Origin: CAZMGG01 sp964565715 | Lineage (GTDB): Bacteria > Planctomycetota > UBA1135 > UBA2386 | NCBI GenBank assembly: GCA_964565715.1 | Contig: CAZMGG010000140.1 | Location: 1-14,244 of the forward strand | Length of the DNA: 14,244 bases | Direction of reading: 5' to 3' | Shown: one piece after another, positions 6,754 through 14,053 of the stretch | Layout: every line of letters begins with the position of its first letter | Position numbering within the stretch: the first letter of the stretch is position 1 | The notes under the pieces: generated by a model | Databases searched by the model: none | Told to the model about the DNA's origin: nothing | Seen by the model: only the letters and a program-made list of their open reading frames with translations | Made by a program: the position numbers and the translations under genes

Positions 6754-7989
6754 TCACTCGGGACGGGCCAGGAGGTGGCCCATCTTGTCACGCTTCGTCT
6801 CCAAGTACTTGCGGTTGTGAGGGTTGGGTTCGACGTTCAGTGGGACCTGGGCCTCCACCTCGAGGCCGTAGCCCTGCAGGCCGGCCAGCTTGCGGGGGTT
6901 GTTGGTCAGCACCTGCAGGCGGCGGACGCCGAGGTCGTGCAGGATCTGGGCGCCGGTGCCGAACTCCCGCTGGTCGGCCCGGAAGCCGAGGTGGATGTTG
7001 GCCTCGACCGTGTCCAGCCCGCCGTCCTGCAGGGCATAAGCCCGCATCTTGTGGGCCAGCCCGATGCCGCGCCCCTCCTGGCTGATGTAGAGCAGCACAC
7101 CGAGGCCCGACGCCTGGATCCGCTGCATGGCCTGATCGAGCTGCTGGCCGCAGTCGCAGCGCAGCGAACCGAACACGTCGCCGGTCAGGCACTGCGAGTG
7201 GACCCGCACCAGGACCGGCCGTTCGATCGGCGGGAAGCGGCCGCCGCTCTCGGCGGGCCGCTCGATGCCGACGCACAGGGCGACGTGCACGCGGCCATCG
7301 ACCTTGCTGACGTAGGTGTAGCTGTCGAACGGCCCGTAGCGGGTCGGCATCTTCGCGGCGGCCACCCGTTCGATCAGGCGCTCGCGCCGGCGGCGGAACT
7401 CCACCAGGTCGGCGATGCAGGCCATCTTGATGCCGTGGCGGGCGGCGAACAACTCGAGGTCCGGCACCCGGGCCATCTCGCCGTCGTCCTTGATGATCTC
7501 GCAGATCACGCCGGCGGGCCGCAGCCCCGCCAGCCGGCACAGGTCGACGATGCCCTCGGTCTGGCCGGCGCGCACCAGCACGCCGCCGTCGCGGGCCCGC
7601 AGCGGCGCGATGTGCCCCGGCCGGGCGAGGTCGTTCGGCTTCGCGTCGGGCGCCACCGCCGTCAGGATCGTGCGGGCCCGATCGCGCGCCGAGATGCCGG
7701 TGGTGACGCCTTCGCGGGCCTCGATCGTCACGGTGAACGCCGTCCCGAAACGCGACTGGTTGTCCTGGGTCTGCATCTGCAGGCCGAGCTGGTCGCAGAT
7801 GGCGCCCTCCAGGGCCAGGCACACCCAGCCGCGGCACTCCCTGATCATCAGGTTGATCAGCTCGGGGGTCGCGAACTGGGCGGCGAAGCACAGATCGCCC
7901 TCGTTCTCGCGATCCGGATCGTCGACCAGGATGATGGGGCGGCCGGCGGCCAGTTCGTCGAGGATCTCGGGGATGGGGGCGAAGGCCAT
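6754..7989 (-). CDS. ribBA: Bifunctional DHBP synthase / GTP cyclohydrolase II (RibBA)
   Basis: A 411-residue fused riboflavin enzyme. The N-terminal RibB half (1-205) makes 3,4-dihydroxy-2-butanone 4-phosphate from ribulose 5-phosphate; the RibA half (206-411) opens GTP, giving both riboflavin precursors. RibB motifs: DDPDRENEGD (23-32), GTAFTVTIEAREGVTTGIS (82-100), RPGHIAPLRA (123-132) and GVICEI (160-165). RibA motifs: HSQCLTGDVFGSLRCDCG with zinc ligands Cys267, Cys278 and Cys280, QEGRGIGL (304-311), MRAYALQD with Tyr318 equivalent to E. coli Tyr105, DTVEAN and TNNPRK. An odd point is AGQTEGIVDL at 141-150: E. coli RibB has His153 (a metal ligand) where this has Gln143. The ATG at 7989 gives the normal family N-terminus (MAFAPIPEILDEL); the frame continues upstream but reads as non-coding. 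No clear Shine-Dalgarno precedes it, and no FMN riboswitch is visible. Confidence 0.96.
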   Translation of the reverse strand: MAFAPIPEILDELAAGRPIILVDDPDRENEGDLCFAAQFATPELINLMIRECRGWVCLALEGAICDQLGLQMQTQDNQSRFGTAFTVTIEAREGVTTGISARDRARTILTAVAPDAKPNDLARPGHIAPLRARDGGVLVRAGQTEGIVDLCRLAGLRPAGVICEIIKDDGEMARVPDLELFAARHGIKMACIADLVEFRRRRERLIERVAAAKMPTRYGPFDSYTYVSKVDGRVHVALCVGIERPAESGGRFPPIERPVLVRVHSQCLTGDVFGSLRCDCGQQLDQAMQRIQASGLGVLLYISQEGRGIGLAHKMRAYALQDGGLDTVEANIHLGFRADQREFGTGAQILHDLGVRRLQVLTNNPRKLAGLQGYGLEVEAQVPLNVEPNPHNRKYLETKRDKMGHLLARPE

Positions 7990-8180
7990 GGCGGAGGGAC
8001 GAGTGTAGCGGCCTCCGGCGAAGCCAGAAGGGCTTTCGCGCCGGGCCGAACCGCCCATCGCAAGGCAGCCGGCCGGCGGCCCGCCCGCCGGCGTGGTTTT
8101 GCCCTTCAGCCGCCCGGCGGAGGCGGCCGAAGCCCACCGACGGCAGGGGTCAGCGGCAGCACATCCGGGAGAGAGCAACT
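7990..8180. promoter_or_regulatory. Divergent intergenic region between ribBA and the protease gene
   Basis: These 191 bases must hold the promoters of two divergent genes. On the minus strand a TACACT (8002-8007) could serve as a -10 box for ribBA, which would leave a 5' leader of only a few bases; no good -35 box goes with it. On the plus strand TTGCCC (8099-8104) is a weak -35 candidate without a -10. The region holds two GC-rich hairpins (8072-8092 and 8109-8127). No FMN (RFN) riboswitch consensus is visible on the minus strand. A GGGAGAG at 8168-8174 is the ribosome binding site of the protease gene. Confidence 0.5.
8072..8092 (+). repeat. Perfect 8-bp inverted repeat with 5-base loop, T-run on plus side
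   Basis: GCCGGCGG (8072-8079) and CCGCCGGC (8085-8092) pair perfectly around the loop CCCGC. Four bases on, the plus strand has TTTT (8097-8100), which gives a terminator-like look. Because it lies before the protease gene and behind the start of ribBA, it could only act as an attenuator in the protease leader, or as a leader structure or operator for ribBA. A second stem (GCCGCC 8109-8114 with GGCGGC 8122-8127, loop of 7) follows closely. Confidence 0.45.
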
Positions 8181-9359
8181 GTGACGATGAAGCGCACCTT
8201 GGTGGAGGTGTCCTGCGGGCTTGCGGCCGCGGTGGTGATGGTCTCGTTCCATCAGCAGATCACGCGCCTGAAGACCCAGAACGCGGAGGTCCGCGAGCTG
8301 CGGCAGCTCGTCGACGCGACGCTGGCCAAGACCGGATCGCGGCAGGAGCTCGCCGCCATGCGCGCCGAGCTGCTGACCCAGATGCTCAGCCAGCAGACCG
8401 CCCTGGAGCAGAAGCTGCAGACCGCCGCCGCCGGCTCCGCCGCCGCCGATCGCCTGCAGACCGAACTGGAGCGCTCGCAGCGCGAGGTCGAGCGCCTGCG
8501 GCAGGAGATCGCCACCGACAACCGTCGCACCAAGGCGATGGTCGACGCCTACATGGACGAGCTGCGGACCCGGGAGAAGGACAACTCCGCCCGGCTGGTG
8601 GCGGCCGAGAACGCGGTCAGCACCATCGCCGGCCAGCTGGTGCGCGACGCCTCGGCGCTCACCCGTTCCATGCTGCAGCCGACGGTGCAGCTCAGCGGCG
8701 ACGAGACCGTCGGCTCGGGCACCCTGGTCTTCTCGGGCCGCAACCCGAAGAACGACAAGAACGAGTCCTACGTGCTGACGTCGTTCCACGTCGTCCGCAA
8801 CATCCTCACCGACAAGCCGAGCACCCAGAAGGACGGCTTCGACGTGACCCTCTACCTGCCCGAGGGCAAGGTGCAGGTGAAGGCCAGCATGGTGGCCAGC
8901 AGCCCGCGGATCGACGCCGCCCTGGTGCGGCTGCACACCGATCGCGTCTTCGCCAACGTCGCCAACGTCCACCCGCAGGACGGCCGCGCGGTGAAGGTCT
9001 GGGACCCGGTCTGCGCCGTCGGCTGCCCGCTGGGCAACGACCCGGTGCCCAGCCACGGCGAGGTCAGCAGCCTGCAGAACGAGCTGAACGGCGCCAACTA
9101 CTGGATGATCAACGCGCCGACCTACTTCGGCAACTCGGGCGGCGGCGTCTACCTCGGCGGCTCGCGCCAGCTCATCGGCGTGTTCTCCAAGATCTACACC
9201 CACGGCCGCGGCACGCCGGTGGTGGTGCCGCACATGGGCCTCTGCACGCCGATCGACGCGATCTACGCCTGGCTGCAGCAGGAGAAGCTCGACCACCTGC
9301 TGAGCTCGCAGCCGGTGGTGGAGCCGGACCTGAACGCGCTGGCCTCGCCGCCGCGCTAG
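8181..9359 (+). CDS. Membrane-tethered trypsin-like serine protease with coiled-coil stalk
   Basis: A 392-residue protein. It has a short N-terminal membrane segment (about 8-23, EVSCGLAAAVVMVSF), a long charged coiled coil (about 25-160) and a chymotrypsin-fold protease domain (about 165-365). The triad is visible: His203 in LTSFHVV, Asp245 in PRIDAALVRL, and Ser319 in YFGNSGGGVYL. GCPLGN (281-286) and LCTPIDAIYAWL (354-365) also fit the HtrA/trypsin-like peptidase pattern. There is no PDZ domain, so this is not a standard DegP/DegS. The active site would be held outside the cytoplasmic membrane at the end of the stalk. GTG at 8181 is preferred over ATG at 8187 because GGGAGAG lies 6 bases before it. 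This is the only plus-strand gene here; its TAG shares CTAG with the stop of the convergent TPR gene. The substrate is unknown. Confidence 0.93.
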   Translation: MTMKRTLVEVSCGLAAAVVMVSFHQQITRLKTQNAEVRELRQLVDATLAKTGSRQELAAMRAELLTQMLSQQTALEQKLQTAAAGSAAADRLQTELERSQREVERLRQEIATDNRRTKAMVDAYMDELRTREKDNSARLVAAENAVSTIAGQLVRDASALTRSMLQPTVQLSGDETVGSGTLVFSGRNPKNDKNESYVLTSFHVVRNILTDKPSTQKDGFDVTLYLPEGKVQVKASMVASSPRIDAALVRLHTDRVFANVANVHPQDGRAVKVWDPVCAVGCPLGNDPVPSHGEVSSLQNELNGANYWMINAPTYFGNSGGGVYLGGSRQLIGVFSKIYTHGRGTPVVVPHMGLCTPIDAIYAWLQQEKLDHLLSSQPVVEPDLNALASPPR

Positions 9360-11152
9360 AGCCCGAGCCGGCGGCGCAGGCGCTGCAGCTCGCCCTGCTC
9401 GCCGCCCTGCACCACCGCACCGGCCAGGAACTCGCGGGCCTCGGCCTCGCGGCCCAGGTGCAGCAGGAAGGTGGTCTTCAGCGCCACCATCCGCGCGTCG
9501 CCGGGCCGCTGCCCGAGCGCCTCCTCGATCAGCTCCAGGGCGCGCTTGGGATTGCCGCGCAGGTCGAAGATCACCGCCATCTCGCGCAGCACCTCGGGCT
9601 GGCCCGGGCTCAGCGCCAGGGCCTCGGCCAGCAGGTCGAGGGCCTTCTCCTCCTGGCCGAGCCGCCGGCAGGCCACCGCCGTCAGGTAGACCGCCGGCCA
9701 GAACTCCGGCTGCTGGGCCAGGAACTCCGCCAGGTCCACCAGCGCCGGCCGGGGATTGCGGCCGCGCAGCGCCGCCTCGGACGCCCGGGTCAGCCGCTTC
9801 TCGAAGTCGCGCACGTCGAGCTGCAGCAGCGCGTGCACCGCGCGATCCCGCAGCTCCAGGTCCAGTTCGTCGCCGGCCAGCGCCGCGGTCAGCTCCGCCC
9901 GGGCGTGGTCCTTCTCGCCGACCGCCTTCAGGCACAGCCCGAGACAGACCCGGTCGTCGGCCAGCAGCAGGCCGCACAGGTCGAGCAGCGCCTCGGCGAC
10001 ATCGGGCAGCGAGCGCCGTTCCTCGAGGTGCTCCGCCAGGTACTCCAGCAGCACGCCGCCGCCGCGTTCGTGCTCGTCCCACTCGCCGGCGCGGCCGGCC
10101 CGCTCCTGCACCCGGCGCAGCCCGCGCAGCACCATGTCCCAGGCGTCCAGCTCGCGACCCTCGGCGAAGTAGAGCCGGGCCAGGTGGGCGAAGAAGTCGG
10201 GATTGCCGTCCAGGTCGATGCCGCGCAGCCACAGGGCCCGGGCCCGCACCGTGTCGCCCTGGTTGGCGAACAGGATGCCGAGGCTCTCGAGCCCGCGGGC
10301 CGGCGGCGGATCCAGGTGCGCGGCGTGCTGCAGCCACTGCAGGGCGCGGCGGTCGTCGCCCAGCTCGGTCAGGTGTTCGGCCACCGCCACGCAGCCCTCG
10401 CCGTCCCACGGCTGCACCGAGAAGCACTCGTCGAGGAAGCGCTGGCAGTGGTCCTTGTCGAGCCGAGCGCCCTCCAGCGCCATCGCCATCGTCGAGTGGG
10501 CGACGCGCAGGGCGAAGCCGAAGCCCGGATCGAGGGCCAGCGCCTCGGCGAACGGCCGCATCAGCAGCTCACGCTGCGCCGGCGCCTCGATGGCGAGGTC
10601 GCCGCTCAGCAGCATGGCGCTGTCGAGCCCCTCGAGGAACTTCAGGAAGGCGCGGCCATCGCGGGTCAGCAGGCCCTTCGGCGGCTCGTGCCACGGCAGC
10701 TCCAGGACGCGGGCCAGCCGGCGCGCCATGGCCAGCAGGGCGGGGACCGGGTCGGCGTAGGGCATCACCCCCACCAGCCGGTTGTGCAGGCCGTCCACCA
10801 GGTCTTCGCGCCGGTAGGCGATGAACTCCACCCGGACGCCATCGGGGGCCGGCGCCAGTTCACCGGCGACGACGACGCGGACGTCGTCGCCATCGGGCAC
10901 CAGTTCGAAGGCCTCCTCGGCGCCCGGCGGCTCGTCCATCGTCACCCACTCGGCGGGGCCGTCCTCGGGCGGCGTCTGCACCTCGAGCATGCCGGTGGGC
11001 CCGGCCTGCGCCTGGTTGAGGATCTGGTGGACGAAGTCCGGCAGCCGGCGGGCCAGCAGCCCGGGATCGACCTCGGTGAAGCCCTCGGGGGACCCCACCG
11101 CCATCGGCAGGAACATCACGTCGGGCGCCGGCAAGGGCAGATCGTCGGTCAT
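9356..11152 (-). CDS. TPR-repeat protein with N-terminal TolB-like alpha/beta domain
   Basis: A 598-residue soluble protein without signal peptide or membrane segment. Residues 1-155 are alpha/beta: VRVVVAGELAPAPDGVRVEF, then an aliphatic helix DPVPALLAMARRLARVLEL. This resembles the small TolB/FlgO-like domain often placed before TPRs in bacterial regulators (pattern inference). Residues 190-345 and about 380-580 are helical repeats with TPR character, for example AVAEHLTELGDDRRALQWL (256-274), ESLGILFANQGDTVRARALW (289-308), ACRRLGQEEKALDLLAEALA (494-513) and FDLRGNPKRALELIEEAL (529-546). TPRs bind partner proteins. The ATG at 11152 overlaps the HIT gene stop as ATGA. The gene ends convergently against the protease gene with stop codons overlapping at CTAG. 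Partner and role are unknown. Confidence 0.9.
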   Translation of the reverse strand: MTDDLPLPAPDVMFLPMAVGSPEGFTEVDPGLLARRLPDFVHQILNQAQAGPTGMLEVQTPPEDGPAEWVTMDEPPGAEEAFELVPDGDDVRVVVAGELAPAPDGVRVEFIAYRREDLVDGLHNRLVGVMPYADPVPALLAMARRLARVLELPWHEPPKGLLTRDGRAFLKFLEGLDSAMLLSGDLAIEAPAQRELLMRPFAEALALDPGFGFALRVAHSTMAMALEGARLDKDHCQRFLDECFSVQPWDGEGCVAVAEHLTELGDDRRALQWLQHAAHLDPPPARGLESLGILFANQGDTVRARALWLRGIDLDGNPDFFAHLARLYFAEGRELDAWDMVLRGLRRVQERAGRAGEWDEHERGGGVLLEYLAEHLEERRSLPDVAEALLDLCGLLLADDRVCLGLCLKAVGEKDHARAELTAALAGDELDLELRDRAVHALLQLDVRDFEKRLTRASEAALRGRNPRPALVDLAEFLAQQPEFWPAVYLTAVACRRLGQEEKALDLLAEALALSPGQPEVLREMAVIFDLRGNPKRALELIEEALGQRPGDARMVALKTTFLLHLGREAEAREFLAGAVVQGGEQGELQRLRRRLGL

Positions 11153-11502
11153 CCCGGCGGCCACCCCAGGGGCCTCCCCGCCAGCACGTGCACGTGCAGG
11201 TGGAACACGCTCTGGCCGGCGCCGCGGCCGTTGTTGATCACCACGCGGAAGCCGTCCTCGCCCACGCCGAGCTGTCGCGCCACCTTCGCCGCGATCCACA
11301 GCAGGTGGCCCAGCCGGGCCCGATCGGCCTCACCGGCGTCGGCCAGGCGGGCGATCTCGGCCTTCGGGATCACCAGGAAGTGGGTCGGCGCCTGGGGTGC
11401 GACGTCGCGGAACGCGAGGCACTGGTCGTCCTCGTGCAGGATCTCCGCCGGGATCTCCCGCCGCAGGATCCGGGCGAAGACGTTCTGCTGGTCGTAGCTC
11501 AA
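11149..11502 (-). CDS. HIT-family nucleotide-binding hydrolase (HinT-like)
   Basis: A 117-residue protein of normal length for the Hint branch of the histidine triad superfamily, which cleaves nucleoside phosphoramidates and acyl-adenylates. The opening NVFARILRREIPAEILHEDD (7-26), AFRDVAPQAPTHFLVIPK (30-47), VINNGRGAGQSVFHLHVHVL (88-107) match the family. The triad is His101, His103 and His105, where His103 is the expected nucleophile. The start is a rare TTG at 11502, which overlaps the upstream stop as TTGA. The family-matching residues begin almost at once, so no later start is likely. It lies third in a four-gene chain after the DTW and membrane-protein genes. Confidence 0.95.
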   Translation of the reverse strand: MSYDQQNVFARILRREIPAEILHEDDQCLAFRDVAPQAPTHFLVIPKAEIARLADAGEADRARLGHLLWIAAKVARQLGVGEDGFRVVINNGRGAGQSVFHLHVHVLAGRPLGWPPG

Positions 11503-12875
11503 CGGCGCGGGTTCTTGGCGTAGACCCGGACGCCGCGGCGCCCGGCAGATGCGGACAGTAAGGCCGGCAACTCCATGGGCTCAAGACCCAGCCTGAGGAG
11601 GTCTTCGGGATCCAGGCCGGTCCGACCCTCGACCACCGCCACGAACCGGGCCCTGGGCGCCGCGGCCGCCGCCAGGATCTCGCTCGGGGCGATGGGACGA
11701 GGCGGTGGCGGCCGCCGGCCGGCGAACCACACCAGCCGCGGCATGTCGGAGAGCACCTGCTCGCCCGGGCGCAACAGGCTGCCCAGGTGGCGGCCCAGCT
11801 CCCGCTCGATGGCCCGCCCGGCGTTCTGCGGCCGCACGACGCGGGCCTCCGCCGCCACCAGCACCACCGGCAGCAGCCACGGCCACCACCGGCCGCGCCG
11901 CGCGAGCCGGTCCCACAGCCCGGCCGCGGCCACCCCGGCGAACGGCAGCAGCAGCACGCCGAACCCGGCCAGGAACCGGTAGTGGGTGCGCAGCAGGGGC
12001 ACGGCCAGGCACTGCAGCAGGAACGGCAGCAGCAGCAGCCACGGCAGGCCGCCGCCGGCCCCGCGGCGCCACCAGAGCCCGAGCAGCACCAGCGGCAGGA
12101 CCACCCAGCCCAGTTCCTCGAAGGCGGCCCCCGGCAGCGCCAGGACCTCGGCCAGGACGTGGCCGAAGCCGCCGCCTTCGGGATCGCCGGCCCCCACGTC
12201 CCAGTTGAACGCCGCCTTCGGCGTCAGCGTGAAGCCCGTCCCGAGCGCCGCATAGCCCAGCGGCAACAGCGCCGCGAACGGCAGGGCGCCGAGCAGCAGT
12301 TCGAGGGCGTGGTCGCGGTCGTGCCGCCGCCACAGCCAGACCATCCCGCACAGGCCGAGGGCCGCCCCTTCCGGTCGCGTCAGGTAGGCCAGCGCCGCCA
12401 CCGTGCCCGCCAGGGCCGCCAGCGGCCGCTCGCGCAGGAGGCACCAGGCCCACGTCGCCACCAGCAGGAAGAACGGCCCCTCCGACAGGCACTCGGCGGG
12501 ATGCCGCGCGAACCACGCGCCGAGCGCGTAGGCGAGCCCGGTCCACCACGCCGCCCGTTCGCCGAAGCAGGCGCGGGTGACCGCCCACAGGGGCAGCATC
12601 GCCAGCACGGCGCAGCCGCACGCGACGAGCTGACCTGCGGTCTCCGGATCGAGCGTGGGCCAGACCCGCAGCAGCATGCGGATCAGCGCGGGATAGCCGG
12701 GGTGGAACACGGTGCTCCACAGGGCGGACGGATCGCCCAGGGCCGACCGTTCCGCCATCCACAGGTAGCTGACCCCGTCGCGCCCCGGCACCTCCGTGCG
12801 CAGCACCACCAGCCAGCACAGGGCGGCCTTCAGCAGCAGCAGGAACAGCGGGGCGCGGCGCACGGCGGGACTCAC
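11499..12875 (-). CDS. Multi-pass GT-C-like membrane glycosyltransferase (putative)
   Basis: A 458-residue integral membrane protein with about nine to ten hydrophobic segments (roughly 9-25, 83-101, 108-122, 132-147, 153-167, 170-182, 192-212, 257-269, 278-294, 300-321 and 330-343; ends approximate). The first loop carries RDGVSYLWMAE (32-42) followed by HPGYPALIRML (58-68), and a later loop has YLTRPEGAALG (164-174). These are typical of ArnT/PMT-like (GT39/GT83) lipid-linked sugar transferases, where acidic residues of the first loop act in catalysis. Asp33 would be the candidate. The last 110 residues are a soluble extracytoplasmic part (RAIERELGRHL to the end). GTG at 12875 overlaps the DTW stop as GTGA. 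The sugar donor and acceptor are unknown; a non-enzymatic DUF relative is possible. Confidence 0.85.
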   Translation of the reverse strand: MSPAVRRAPLFLLLLKAALCWLVVLRTEVPGRDGVSYLWMAERSALGDPSALWSTVFHPGYPALIRMLLRVWPTLDPETAGQLVACGCAVLAMLPLWAVTRACFGERAAWWTGLAYALGAWFARHPAECLSEGPFFLLVATWAWCLLRERPLAALAGTVAALAYLTRPEGAALGLCGMVWLWRRHDRDHALELLLGALPFAALLPLGYAALGTGFTLTPKAAFNWDVGAGDPEGGGFGHVLAEVLALPGAAFEELGWVVLPLVLLGLWWRRGAGGGLPWLLLLPFLLQCLAVPLLRTHYRFLAGFGVLLLPFAGVAAAGLWDRLARRGRWWPWLLPVVLVAAEARVVRPQNAGRAIERELGRHLGSLLRPGEQVLSDMPRLVWFAGRRPPPPRPIAPSEILAAAAAPRARFVAVVEGRTGLDPEDLLRLGLEPMELPALLSASAGRRGVRVYAKNPRR

Positions 12876-14053
12876 TCGCCGGCCGCGACCGGGGTTACCT
12901 CGGCCGGCGCCTGCCGCAGCCAGCGCGCCACCGCCAGCGCATTGCCCAGCCGTTCCCGCGCCCGGCCCGCACAGGCCACCGTCGCCGGCGCGAGCCCCTC
13001 GCGCCGGAGCACGTCCTCGAGCACGCCGGCCCGGTGATTGCGCAGGTTGCAGTAGGCGGTCTTCAGCGGCACCGCTGTGCCGCGCCAGCCGAGCTGGTCG
13101 CGGGCCCACTCCAGGTGCAGGGGGCTCCAGGCCGCCAGCGGCCGGTCCCTGCCGCCGAGCCACGCGGCGAACGCCGCCCGCACCTCGGCCAGGTCGGCGC
13201 CGCCCTCGACCTGCGCGGCGGTGAGCCGCATGTGGCCCAGGTGATGCGGCGGCGGCAGTCCGCCGCGCGGCCGCAGGATCGCCTCGAACACCGCGCCGTC
13301 GTCGCAGCGCACCGCCGCCCACTGCACCAGCTCGCGCCCGGCCGCAGGATCGCCGCCGGGCAGCGCGGTCTCGCCGTAGGCCACCGCCAGCCCCGGCAGG
13401 CTCAGCTCGGCCGGCAGCCGGCGCGAGGGCCGTTCCCGGCGCACCTTGAAGCGGCCCTTCGCCGCCGCCTGGTGGCCCGTGTGCCGCACCTGACGGTCGA
13501 TCACCCGGGCGAAGGCCGCGCGCAGCCGTTCCGGCGCCGGATTGCCCGGCTCCAGCAGTTCGAGCGCCAACGCCACCGACTCCACCGTCGACAGGTAGTC
13601 GGCCTGCGGCTCCCTGCGGATCCGGTAGTTGCTCGGCACGGCGGGATGCAGGCGGACGTGGCGCAGCCGGTGCAGCCACGGATTCTCGTGGTAGAGGCGC
13701 CGGGCGTGGGACCAGGTGCCGTCGAGCACGACCAGCGTCCGCGGCCGTTCGGCGGGCGGCAGCGCGGCCAGGTCCTCGGCATCAGGATGCGGGAACAGCA
13801 CCGCCGCGTCGGGCGGCACTTCCACGGGCTGCGTCAGGTTGCCGTACAGGCCGCTCCACGGCACCACCACCCGCGCCCGCGGCAGCGCCAGAGCCACCAG
13901 GCGCGCCGTGCCGAACGGATGGAAGCGCTCCTTCGGGTGCTGCAGCACGACGAATCCGGTCCGGCTCTCCACCACCGGCACATCGGCGCACCAGCACATC
14001 GGCACCGGCCGCATGCAGCGGTAGCACGTGGGGCGGTGGACGGCCTCGGTCAT
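12872..14053 (-). CDS. DTW-domain (TapT/DTWD-like) protein with degenerate DnaQ-like exonuclease domain
   Basis: A 393-residue fusion. Residues 1-185 are a DTW domain: Cys10, Cys13, Cys20 and Cys22 form the N-terminal zinc knuckle, LQHPKER (37-43) and GTARL (48-52) follow, DGTW (111-114) is the name-giving motif, and PSNYRIRREP (140-149) and YLSTVESVALAL (153-164) complete it. DTW proteins use S-adenosylmethionine to put a 3-amino-3-carboxypropyl group on tRNA uridine. Residues 218-381 read like a DEDDh exonuclease fold: AVAYGETAL, LVQWAAV, LGHMRLTAAQVEGG, FAAWL, LGNALAVARWL. The catalytic acids are mostly lost: the first Asp is Tyr226 (Glu228 kept), the last H-x4-D is Arg366/Asn371. Only the DTW half should be enzymatic; the rest may bind RNA. 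The ATG at 14053 is the only good start; no Shine-Dalgarno is evident, and a palindrome abuts it. First gene of a four-gene chain. Confidence 0.9.
   Translation of the reverse strand: MTEAVHRPTCYRCMRPVPMCWCADVPVVESRTGFVVLQHPKERFHPFGTARLVALALPRARVVVPWSGLYGNLTQPVEVPPDAAVLFPHPDAEDLAALPPAERPRTLVVLDGTWSHARRLYHENPWLHRLRHVRLHPAVPSNYRIRREPQADYLSTVESVALALELLEPGNPAPERLRAAFARVIDRQVRHTGHQAAAKGRFKVRRERPSRRLPAELSLPGLAVAYGETALPGGDPAAGRELVQWAAVRCDDGAVFEAILRPRGGLPPPHHLGHMRLTAAQVEGGADLAEVRAAFAAWLGGRDRPLAAWSPLHLEWARDQLGWRGTAVPLKTAYCNLRNHRAGVLEDVLRREGLAPATVACAGRARERLGNALAVARWLRQAPAEVTPVAAGE

Noticed and set aside
7990..8180. FMN riboswitch before ribBA
   Set aside because: The conserved RFN blocks (AGGGGC...GAAAATCC...) are not present on the minus strand.
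6700..8184. Plus-strand frame of 494 codons antisense to ribBA
   Set aside because: Shadow of a fully motif-supported ribBA.
8106..10427. Minus-strand frame of 773 codons overlapping the TPR and protease genes
   Set aside because: It is out of frame with the TPR gene and antisense to the protease triad; the composition is shadow-like.
8093..11497. Plus-strand open frame of 1134 codons spanning the protease gene and antisense to the TPR and HIT genes
   Set aside because: It is a shadow of several real genes. The product is low-complexity Arg/Gln/Gly/Pro/Ala sequence with no motifs, as expected when high-GC codons remove stops from opposite frames.
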